A stretch of 5,022 bases of DNA from JAAYJS01 sp964346185 (GTDB taxonomy: Bacteria; Bacillota; Clostridia; Eubacteriales; Eubacteriaceae): assembly GCA_964346185.1 (NCBI GenBank), contig CAYFTR010000049.1, forward strand, positions 1-5,022, in the 5' to 3' direction. The first letter of the stretch is position 1; each line of letters begins with the position of its first letter. A model generated the notes under the pieces. That model did no database searches, had not been told where the DNA came from, and worked only from the letters and a program-made list of their open reading frames with translations. Shown in pieces: positions 1 through 5,022 of this stretch. Both the position numbers and the translations under genes were made by a program.

Positions 1-44
1 CAACTTTTTACTTGTACCGTCGCCTTTATTTAAAGTTTTTTTCG

Positions 45-55
45 TATACTATAAC
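45..55 (+). promoter_or_regulatory. Possible -10 region of the polyphosphate kinase promoter
   Basis: Two overlapping -10-like hexamers, TATACT (45-50) and TATAAC (50-55), lie 27 to 37 bases before the start codon of the polyphosphate kinase gene. No good TTGACA-like box sits 16 to 18 bases upstream of either; the sequence there is T-rich (about 25-42). The position fits a short leader, but the missing -35 box makes this a weak call. The true promoter could lie left of the window. Confidence 0.3.
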
Positions 56-81
56 ATGACAAAATTTAAGGAGGCGGCTTT

Positions 82-945
82 ATGGATATCGATTTTATGC
101 GTGTTCCTCACGACAAAAAATGGCGACTGAAAGACCATCGCCCGGATAATACCAACGGTTTTAATGTAAAAGAAGAAGCAAAGGCGTTGCTCAAAGAAAA
201 TTCTAAAAAAATAACGGACCTTCAGGACAGGCTTTATGCGGAAAATAAATACGGTTTGTTACTGATTATCCAGGGGATGGATACCGCCGGTAAGGACGGT
301 TTGGTCAAACACGTTATGTCTTGCGTGAACCCTTTGGGTACCCAAGCCTACGCCTTTAAACAACCCTCCGCCGAAGAGTTGGATCACGATTATTTATGGC
401 GTATCCACATGCGGACACCGGAGCGAGGTCGGATCGGTATTTTTAACCGTTCTCATTACGAGGAGGTGTTGGTCGCACGGGTCCACAACCTGGTTGAACA
501 ACAAAGTCTTCCCTCGGAGCTGGTAACTGATGCGATTTGGCAGGAACGTTATCGCCAAATCCGAAATTTTGAAAAATATTTAACGGAAAACGGCATTGTC
601 GTCCTCAAGTTTTTTTTGCATCTCTCCAAAGAAGAACAAAAACAACGGTTTCTTGAAAGAATTGACAATCCCGCAAAAAACTGGAAGTTCTCTGAAGCCG
701 ATATCCGTGAACGAGGCTACTGGGATGTTTACCAAAACTGCTATGAAGACGCCCTGAGGGAAACTTCTACAAAAAATGCCCCTTGGTACGTACTCCCTGC
801 AGATAAAAAATGGTTTACCCGTTTCGCGGCATCGGAAATTATCTTACAATGTTTGCAAGAATTAAACCCCCAATACCCGAACTTACCGCAGGATCAACTG
901 GATCGTTTGGAAGAACATAAAAAAACTTTATTAAATGAAAAATAA
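82..945 (+). CDS. ppk2: Polyphosphate kinase 2 (PPK2), class III-like polyphosphate:nucleotide phosphotransferase
   Basis: Cytosolic enzyme that transfers phosphate from inorganic polyphosphate to nucleotides. Class III members accept AMP and ADP and so can regenerate ATP from AMP. The 287-residue protein is full length for the family. Seen in the sequence: Walker A GMDTAGKDG at residues 65-73 (Lys71); a Walker B-like strand ending in the family block FNRSHYEEVLVARVH (121-135); and the lid region around WKFSEADIRERGYWDVY (201-217), with Asp207, Arg209, Arg211 and Trp214. The conserved NAPWYVLPADKKWFTR segment (232-247) follows. The ATG is supported by AAGGAGG at 68-74 with a 7-nt spacer. The gene stands alone and ends just before a strong terminator, convergent with the thioesterase gene. 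Family assignment is firm. Class III rather than class I or II is inferred from the NRSHYEE form and single-domain length, so AMP versus ADP preference is not certain. Confidence 0.95.
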   Translation: MDIDFMRVPHDKKWRLKDHRPDNTNGFNVKEEAKALLKENSKKITDLQDRLYAENKYGLLLIIQGMDTAGKDGLVKHVMSCVNPLGTQAYAFKQPSAEELDHDYLWRIHMRTPERGRIGIFNRSHYEEVLVARVHNLVEQQSLPSELVTDAIWQERYRQIRNFEKYLTENGIVVLKFFLHLSKEEQKQRFLERIDNPAKNWKFSEADIRERGYWDVYQNCYEDALRETSTKNAPWYVLPADKKWFTRFAASEIILQCLQELNPQYPNLPQDQLDRLEEHKKTLLNEK

Positions 946-959
946 ATAAACCCGTTTAA

Positions 960-1007
960 AAGGCAAGTTTTCATTTCAAACCGAAGTGAAAACTTGCCTT
1001 ATTTTTT
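960..1007 (+). terminator. Strong intrinsic terminator between convergent genes
   Basis: A perfect 14-bp inverted repeat (960-973 with 987-1000) can extend inward by about four more pairs, one of them G-T, leaving a loop of about five bases. It is followed on the plus strand by six T residues (1002-1007). It begins 14 bases after the polyphosphate kinase stop codon. On the minus strand the hairpin is followed by a shorter T run (four T, 956-960 region), and the thioesterase stop codon sits at its edge (1010-1012), so it probably serves both converging genes. Confidence 0.9.
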
Positions 1008-1009
1008 AT

Positions 1010-1723
1010 TTATGGCTGAATTTCTATCTGGCAGGTCGGTTGACCGTCTTCAGAGAGAATATCAAAACGGTAACCCGAACCTTGTGCAGTCGCTTTTAAG
1101 GTCAGTCTGTCGTCCAAATAAGCCTGGTTCTTATACACAATTTTAATATCTTTATAGTCTTGAATGGATAAATTCCCCTCTTTTAACCAGTTTTCAACCC
1201 AAACCACATACTTGCCGTGATTGACATGACGGTTGATATCCAAGTCATTTTCTACAACCAGACAGTCCTTTTGATCGGTCCAGGTATCCACTCGACTGAC
1301 ACGTTTAAAATTGTTTCTGCGCTCACCGACAACTTCGTAGATTTTCATTTCCGCAACGTCTTCCAGACGCACGACCCGCTTTTGCGACAGACTGTTGAGC
1401 ATCCAATCGCTCACCGATTTAATGAGCAGATTGCCGTCGGCATCGTATAAATAAAAAGTTCGCTCGGCGATAAAGCCTTCCGCCGCCGTCAGCTCCGTTT
1501 CAACAACAATGTGCTCTCCACAAGAGGGCCATCGACTTACTTGCAACCAATATTTTGTTGCGAACCAAACATAGCCCAAAGCCATTAAATCCGAGTAACT
1601 CATACCCAAATGGTTGTTGAGAGCCGTCATGGTATCTTGAAATAACGACAGAACACCGCTGACACCGATGCCTTCTTTATTTTCCGTGCCGTATCTCGAA
1701 ATTTGCTCTTTAAATGAAAACAT
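1010..1723 (-). CDS. Acyl-ACP thioesterase, FatA/FatB-like (double hotdog fold)
   Basis: Predicted cytosolic enzyme that hydrolyses acyl-ACP to free fatty acid and ACP, ending or diverting type II fatty acid synthesis. The 237-residue length is typical of bacterial members. Seen: the first hotdog half with WFATKYWLQVSRWPSCGE (53-70); the family block ERTFYLYDADGNLLIKSVSDW (87-107, with Trp107); and the second-half signature DLDINRHVNHGKY (160-172). The latter carries the D-x-N-x-H-V-N arrangement (Asp162, Asn164, His166, Asn168) that contains catalytic residues in plant and bacterial homologues. Residue 169 is His where many homologues have a second Asn. There is no signal peptide or membrane segment. 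The start ATG lies 2 nt past the gshF stop codon, and its Shine-Dalgarno lies within the end of gshF, so the genes should be co-transcribed and perhaps translationally coupled. Chain-length preference cannot be read from the sequence. The family call is strong. Confidence 0.9.
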   Translation of the reverse strand: MFSFKEQISRYGTENKEGIGVSGVLSLFQDTMTALNNHLGMSYSDLMALGYVWFATKYWLQVSRWPSCGEHIVVETELTAAEGFIAERTFYLYDADGNLLIKSVSDWMLNSLSQKRVVRLEDVAEMKIYEVVGERRNNFKRVSRVDTWTDQKDCLVVENDLDINRHVNHGKYVVWVENWLKEGNLSIQDYKDIKIVYKNQAYLDDRLTLKATAQGSGYRFDILSEDGQPTCQIEIQP

Positions 1724-1725
1724 TT

Positions 1726-4074
1726 TTAAACTTCCTCTTGCCAGTCGATGTCGTCAATTAAGCCTAATGCTTTTAGGGTATAGGCGGCTATCGGTCTTTC
1801 CGTACCCTGATAGGGGTAGGCGTGCATATCGGTGCTGGGATTAAAGTTAAGTTCGATGATTCCGTAGGTGCTGTCTTCTTTGTCGATGTCTTCTATCATA
1901 ATATCGACGCCGCAAAAAACCGCTCCCACCGCACGGGCTGCCCGTACCGCCAGGTCTTTATACTTTTGCGGCATCACATCCGTCACGTCGACGGAATCAC
2001 CGCCGGTGGAAATATTGGAGTTGCCCCTTAAAAAGATTTGAACACCCTTTTCCGGTACATGTTCCGGCGTTAAGCCCTGTAGTTTTAAGTATAAGAGGGT
2101 TTGTTCATCGAATTTTATTTTCTTTAGCGGCTTTTCGTAGCCCTCTCCCCGTCTGGGGTCTCGGTTTTTAAGTGTTGCCAATTCCCGAACGGTGTGTTTC
2201 CCGTCACCCACCACGTTTGCAGCCACCCGTTTCAAAACGGCCACCAATTCGTCGTCAATCACTAAGAAGCGGTATTCCTGACCTTTTAAAAATTCTTCGA
2301 CTAATACGGTGTTGTCGTACTCAAAGGCAATATCCACCGCTTTTTGAATATCTTCGACAGAGCCGCCCGTATCTAAAATAGAAATACCCAAACCGTAATT
2401 GGTGGATTTAGGCTTCACAACAACGGGGCGTCCTGCAAAGGTTCGTGCCCAATGTTCCGTTAAACCGGGTGCGTTGATTTGAATGCCCTCAGGGACGGGA
2501 ATGCCCTGTTCTTTTAAAATTTGCTTGGTTACAACCTTGTTTTCCATCGCTAATACGGTGATGTAGTTGTCCAATGCGGTTTTATTGGCCTGCTTTACGT
2601 AATGTTTAATTCCTCTGGATTCCAAAAGGAGAAAGTTATCGGAAGGGTCAACTTCCGTTACATGAATACCGCGATTGAGGCATTCTTTTATTAAAATTTG
2701 GGTGGATAATTCGTACTCTTGAAAGGCCTGTGTGCCGTAACGTCTGTTCCGGGAGATGTCTTTGTATTTTTTTGCCAAGTCCAAGTTGGCTTGAATATAA
2801 CCCTTTTCTTCGGTAAGAGCCTGAATGCGATAAGCATAGGTTTGTTTCGGATCCTGCACCCTGTTAATCATGGTTTGATGGACATTTTCCCGGCTCAAAT
2901 TTAAAACTTGGTTCATCTCACACAATTCACTTAGGATTTCCAATGCCCAATCTTTTAACTTGATGTCTTGCCCGTCTTTTACCAGGAGGGTATCGGTGTT
3001 TAGCCCCTCTACCGCCACCCGTTCCTCATTTATAACACCTTCCGGCTGCCAGTTCGGATACGTGCTTTCTTCTTTAAGAAGGGTGTACAACATTAAGCTG
3101 TGAATAAAGGCTAAATCCACCATGGCCAGCCCCGTCAATTCGAAGGGGTTTAAATCCACGGTTCGAATTTCCAGGTATTTGATACCGTCTTCTTCCAGAG
3201 ACTCCAAAATATTGTCGACCCCTTTCGCCTTCATGCGAATTTGGGTGTACAACTCCTTCGGTGCGGAAATATCTCCGCGGGCTACAAAACGGCGTACATC
3301 CGAGGTATACGCTTGAATACTCTCATAAGACGGATACAGTGGTTCTTCGTTTTTATAACCGCAATTGGAATTTCTGAAAGAGATACAGGTCGGGTGGATG
3401 TAGGAGCCGTTACCGAGAGGATGCATTTTTGCCACACATTCTTCAATATAGGTTTCGTGCATGGTGGAGCTGGTTCCCGTCAGGTAAATCACCAACCAAC
3501 GATACCTTAAAAAATTACGTACCATTTTTAAGTACATATGGTCTTTAAAATCTTTATAGCTTTTGTTTTGACCGTAAAGTCGGTGTAACTTTTCGATAAA
3601 CTCTTTTGTAAATGAAAAGTTGATGTGAACACCGGAAATCAATTGCTTTTTTGACCCATAGCGGGCACTGAGCCCATGCCTGTACGCCTCCGCCTCTATG
3701 GCTCTTTGACTGACGGCACCGTAGCTGGCAATCGGTATTTGACTGTCCTCCGGCAGGTGACAAGGCATGGACTGAGGCCAAAAGTATTCCTCCCCGATTT
3801 GATTGTTAACAATATCGCACACATCCGTCAGCACACGATGGACCTTGGACATGGATGTATAGGTGGGGGTTACAACCTCCACCTGACTTTCCGAAAAATC
3901 CGTTGTGATATAGGGATTGCCGAGTTTAGGACCGAATACCTTAGGGTGGGGTGTTAAGGCGAGGCGGCCTTCGGCATCAACCCGTAAGCCTTCCCGTTCG
4001 ATGCCGTATTCACCTAACAGCAATTCTTCGGGTGAAAATTGTGTTTTTAATAACTCTAATATTTCTTTTTTCAT
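1726..4074 (-). CDS. gshAB: Bifunctional glutamate-cysteine ligase / glutathione synthetase (GshF type)
   Basis: Cytosolic fusion enzyme that makes glutathione from glutamate, cysteine and glycine in two ATP-dependent steps. The 782-residue length matches complete GshF proteins (about 750-780). N-terminal ligase, roughly residues 1-500: EYGIEREGLR (22-31), TDFSESQVEVVTP (58-70), SGVHINFSF (147-155) and YLEIRTVDLNPFE (300-312), all family blocks. C-terminal ATP-grasp, roughly 510-770: KVVTKQILKEQGIPVPEG (513-530), VVVKPKSTNYGLGISI (551-566), the hinge strand LVEEFLKGQEYRFLV (591-605), GDGKHTVREL (623-632), and the metal-site segment IIELNFNPSTDMHAYPY (739-755, with Glu741, Asn743, Asn745). This half resembles D-Ala-D-Ala ligase and cyanophycin synthetase more than classical GshB, as is known for GshF. 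Both halves look intact. AAGGA at 4083-4087 lies 8 nt before the ATG. It is the first gene of an operon with the thioesterase. Very sure of identity. Confidence 0.97.
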   Translation of the reverse strand: MKKEILELLKTQFSPEELLLGEYGIEREGLRVDAEGRLALTPHPKVFGPKLGNPYITTDFSESQVEVVTPTYTSMSKVHRVLTDVCDIVNNQIGEEYFWPQSMPCHLPEDSQIPIASYGAVSQRAIEAEAYRHGLSARYGSKKQLISGVHINFSFTKEFIEKLHRLYGQNKSYKDFKDHMYLKMVRNFLRYRWLVIYLTGTSSTMHETYIEECVAKMHPLGNGSYIHPTCISFRNSNCGYKNEEPLYPSYESIQAYTSDVRRFVARGDISAPKELYTQIRMKAKGVDNILESLEEDGIKYLEIRTVDLNPFELTGLAMVDLAFIHSLMLYTLLKEESTYPNWQPEGVINEERVAVEGLNTDTLLVKDGQDIKLKDWALEILSELCEMNQVLNLSRENVHQTMINRVQDPKQTYAYRIQALTEEKGYIQANLDLAKKYKDISRNRRYGTQAFQEYELSTQILIKECLNRGIHVTEVDPSDNFLLLESRGIKHYVKQANKTALDNYITVLAMENKVVTKQILKEQGIPVPEGIQINAPGLTEHWARTFAGRPVVVKPKSTNYGLGISILDTGGSVEDIQKAVDIAFEYDNTVLVEEFLKGQEYRFLVIDDELVAVLKRVAANVVGDGKHTVRELATLKNRDPRRGEGYEKPLKKIKFDEQTLLYLKLQGLTPEHVPEKGVQIFLRGNSNISTGGDSVDVTDVMPQKYKDLAVRAARAVGAVFCGVDIMIEDIDKEDSTYGIIELNFNPSTDMHAYPYQGTERPIAAYTLKALGLIDDIDWQEEV
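1731..1737 (-). promoter_or_regulatory. Thioesterase ribosome binding site embedded in the gshF 3' end
   Basis: On the minus strand GAGGAAG, formed by the Glu-Glu codons and the first base of the Val codon just before the gshF stop, lies 7 nt upstream of the thioesterase ATG at 1723. It fixes the thioesterase start. It also means ribosomes finishing gshF pass directly over the initiation site, an arrangement that usually indicates a shared transcript and often translational coupling. Confidence 0.75.
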
Positions 4075-4105
4075 CTGAATAATCCTTAATAATTCAATTA
4101 ATTAA

Positions 4106-4134
4106 ATTGTACACCAGATTAAAGTATCCGTCTA
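4106..4134 (-). promoter_or_regulatory. Probable sigma-A promoter of the gshF-thioesterase operon
   Basis: On the minus strand TAGACG (4134-4129, four of six matches to TTGACA) is separated by exactly 17 nt from TACAAT (4111-4106, five of six matches to TATAAT). Transcription would start near 4099, giving a leader of about 25 nt to the gshF ATG. It lies downstream of the thiT terminator, so the operon can be expressed independently of thiT. A short AT-rich dyad, CAATT with AATTG (4094-4109), overlaps the -10 and start region; it may be incidental given the base composition. Confidence 0.55.
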
Positions 4135-4161
4135 ATTTTAACAACAACTTTCTTGAAACAT

Positions 4162-4184
4162 GGGTTAATTTAAGAATTAAGCCC
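4162..4184. repeat. AT-rich inverted repeat upstream of the gshF promoter
   Basis: GGGTTAATT (4162-4170) pairs with AATTAA plus CCC (4175-4180 and 4182-4184) around a TAAG loop, with one bulged G at 4181. The dyad lies about 28 nt upstream of the proposed gshF -35 box, where an activator could bind. On the plus strand it is followed by six T residues (4188-4193), which gives it a weak terminator look, but no plus-strand gene reads into it. It may equally be chance in an AT-rich spacer. Confidence 0.35.
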
Positions 4185-4197
4185 GAATTTTTTCCAT

Positions 4198-4230
4198 AAA
4201 AAAATCACCGACGATGCGGTGACTTTTTTT
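4198..4230 (-). terminator. Intrinsic terminator of thiT, symmetrical
   Basis: A six-pair stem, TCACCG (4205-4210) with CGGTGA (4217-4222), closes a six-base loop. It is flanked by seven A residues (4198-4204) and seven T residues (4224-4230), so it reads as hairpin plus seven T on either strand. The minus-strand orientation matters here: it begins 14 bases past the thiT stop codon and separates thiT transcription from the gshF promoter. Confidence 0.88.
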
Positions 4231-4244
4231 ATACATACCGTATT

Positions 4245-4736
4245 TTAAATACTGTGGCCGGTCTTATAGACCTTGGACAATCTCGGATTAATCGCAGCAA
4301 AAACAACCATATTTAACAGGATTGTCGGTACAAAAAAAGATGCGTTATATAGAACGGATCCCACAAAGGGAACTTGAAAAAACACCATCCCCGAAACCAC
4401 ATAACTGCCCATCGCCAACAAAGAACCTATTCCCAAATTAACAAAAGCATTAAAGGGAAGTATCTGAGAACCGCAAATCAGAAGCAGAGGCAAATAGTAA
4501 TCCAACAGAACTTGGATCGGGTTTAAAACATAACCGCCCAACAGTATTTGCGAAGTTGCCGTTACAATGGCAATCATCACATTAACCCCGGGTTTTTCGT
4601 TGACTGCGGCAAAAAATAAGGGTACCAAATAAAACGTCACATTGCCGCCACGAGGCATTGAAAATAATTCCAATAAGGACAATACCGTTGCCAGCACCGC
4701 TATCATCGCAATGTTGACCATTTCTCTTGTTTTCAC
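4245..4736 (-). CDS. thiT: ThiT-like S component of an ECF vitamin transporter (thiamine predicted)
   Basis: Integral membrane substrate-binding subunit that would work with a shared EcfA-EcfA'-EcfT module, none of which is encoded here. About six hydrophobic segments are visible (numbering from the GTG at 4742: near 8-28, 35-48, 54-72, 76-93, 97-121 and 127-151). Family marks are MPRGGNVTFYLVPL (29-42), NPIQVLLDYYLPL (74-86) and LYNASFFVPT (131-140), all typical of the ThiT/YuaJ family. Two GTG starts are possible. The one at 4742 is only 2 nt from the AGGAG, while the one at 4736 is 8 nt away, so I choose 4736 (163 residues), slightly short for the family (about 180-190). Several positions that contact thiamine in Lactococcus ThiT appear changed, and the loop between the last two helices is about seven residues shorter. 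No TPP riboswitch is seen upstream. Membership in the family is firm; thiamine as the ligand is less so. Confidence 0.85.
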   Translation of the reverse strand: MKTREMVNIAMIAVLATVLSLLELFSMPRGGNVTFYLVPLFFAAVNEKPGVNVMIAIVTATSQILLGGYVLNPIQVLLDYYLPLLLICGSQILPFNAFVNLGIGSLLAMGSYVVSGMVFFQVPFVGSVLYNASFFVPTILLNMVVFAAINPRLSKVYKTGHSI

Positions 4737-4744
4737 AAACACAT

Positions 4745-4750
4745 CTCCTT
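4745..4750 (-). promoter_or_regulatory. Ribosome binding site deciding the thiT start
   Basis: AAGGAG on the minus strand (4750-4745). It is 2 nt from the GTG at 4742, which is too close, but 8 nt from the in-frame GTG at 4736, which is near ideal. The first in-frame ATG (4721) is 23 nt away, too far. The site therefore favours initiation at the 4736 GTG. Confidence 0.7.
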
Positions 4751-4892
4751 TTTACTCTTTCGCGTTTTACCCGCTACGCCAATGTTATGACAGCCCCTGC
4801 CGACAGTTTAAAATACACACACAAACTCATTTACCCGATCAAAACTGATAGCGCCGTGGCTGTTTTAATCCATAAAAACTTAAAAACACAGG

Positions 4893-4922
4893 TTGACAAA
4901 GCGGCTGTTCGTAAATTTTAAT
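4893..4922 (+). promoter_or_regulatory. Candidate outward-facing sigma-A promoter
   Basis: A perfect TTGACA (4893-4898) is followed after 18 nt by TTTAAT (4917-4922, five of six matches to TATAAT). Transcription would start near 4929 and run out of the right edge, divergent from thiT. No start codon with a ribosome binding site follows within the window, so the target is either a gene to the right with a leader of more than about 90 nt, or a small RNA. It is a match by eye only. Confidence 0.45.
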
Positions 4923-5001
4923 GTTTATCATCATTTTGTGTCGATAATCGTACCAACCGTTTTTATCAACCCGGATAGTAAAATTAAGCTAGACAATTAA
5001 A

Positions 5002-5022
5002 TAAAAATAAGCCACATGTGAT
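5002..5022. terminator. Possible left arm of a hairpin terminator cut by the window edge
   Basis: An A-rich run (about 5000-5010) leads into GCCACATGTGAT at 5011-5022, which contains the perfect 8-bp palindrome CACATGTG (5013-5020). A-run followed by a GC-bearing arm is the usual left side of a bidirectional intrinsic terminator, as at 4198-4230. The right arm would lie beyond the window, so this is inference only. Confidence 0.25.

Larger units (their letters stand above)
4743..5022. other. 280-base intergenic region with no convincing gene
   Basis: This stretch upstream of thiT was read on both strands. No TPP riboswitch is visible: the minus strand lacks the CUGAGA element and the GAUAAUGCCAGCGUAGG-type core expected before many thiT genes. 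Short open frames exist, for example a 44-codon frame 4787-4921 on the plus strand and a 30-codon frame on the minus strand, but none has a ribosome binding site or a recognisable product. On the minus strand TTGTCA (4899-4894) could be a -35 box for thiT, but its partner TTTATG (4876-4871) is poor. The thiT promoter is therefore not identified. Confidence 0.6.

Noticed and set aside
1217..1450. 77-codon open frame on the plus strand
   Set aside because: It lies entirely opposite the thioesterase gene, has no ribosome binding site and gives no recognisable protein; it is a shadow of the real gene.
3554..3781. 75-codon open frame on the minus strand inside gshF
   Set aside because: It is a different frame of the same strand within the conserved ligase domain of gshF, with no family motif of its own.
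3676..3957. 93-codon open frame on the plus strand
   Set aside because: It is antisense to conserved gshF blocks, without a plausible ribosome binding site. The other plus-strand frames across 1822-3510 fail for the same reason.
1726..4074. Possible inactivation of one half of the fused glutathione enzyme
   Set aside because: All ligase and ATP-grasp blocks I can recognise are present and in order, and the length is that of complete GshF proteins.
4755..4810. Possible structured leader upstream of thiT (short GCGT/ACGC pairing and repeated GACAG)
   Set aside because: The pairings are only four to five bases and do not build into a known riboswitch or attenuator.
4787..4921. 44-codon plus-strand frame beginning MTAPADSLKY
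   Set aside because: The codons look passable, but there is no Shine-Dalgarno before the ATG, no recognisable product, and its end overlaps the candidate promoter. A decayed gene remnant cannot be excluded.

Overview
The window looks like a piece of chromosome from a low-to-moderate-GC Bacillota (Firmicute). The evidence is a ThiT-type S component of an energy-coupling factor (ECF) vitamin transporter, a fused GshF-type glutathione synthase, a bacterial FatA/FatB-like acyl-ACP thioesterase, strong AGGAGG-like ribosome binding sites, and intrinsic terminators with long T runs. Genus cannot be fixed from the sequence. I see no mobile element, CRISPR array, tRNA, rRNA, phage gene or tandem repeat.

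Layout, left to right. A class III-like polyphosphate kinase 2 gene (82-945, +) has its own ribosome binding site and a possible -10 box. It ends at a strong hairpin terminator (960-1007), where it meets a minus-strand gene pair head-on. That pair is read from right to left: gshAB/gshF (4074 to 1726), then an acyl-ACP thioesterase (1723 to 1010). Only 2 nt separate them, and the second gene's Shine-Dalgarno lies in the last codons of the first, so they are almost certainly co-transcribed. A plausible sigma-A promoter (4106-4134) precedes gshF. Upstream of it are an AT-rich hairpin and a clean intrinsic terminator (4198-4230) that closes the next minus-strand gene, thiT (4736 to 4245). The last 280 bases hold no convincing gene. 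They contain a good plus-strand promoter candidate pointing out of the window, and what may be the left arm of a hairpin cut by the window edge.

The genes are three separate transcription units: polyphosphate-driven nucleotide phosphorylation, glutathione synthesis coupled to fatty acyl release, and vitamin uptake. There is no evidence that the three units form one system. The points most worth a second look are the gshF-thioesterase pairing, the non-canonical ligand-site residues of the ThiT-like protein together with no visible TPP riboswitch, and the orphan promoter at the right end. I found no clear sign of an undescribed system.
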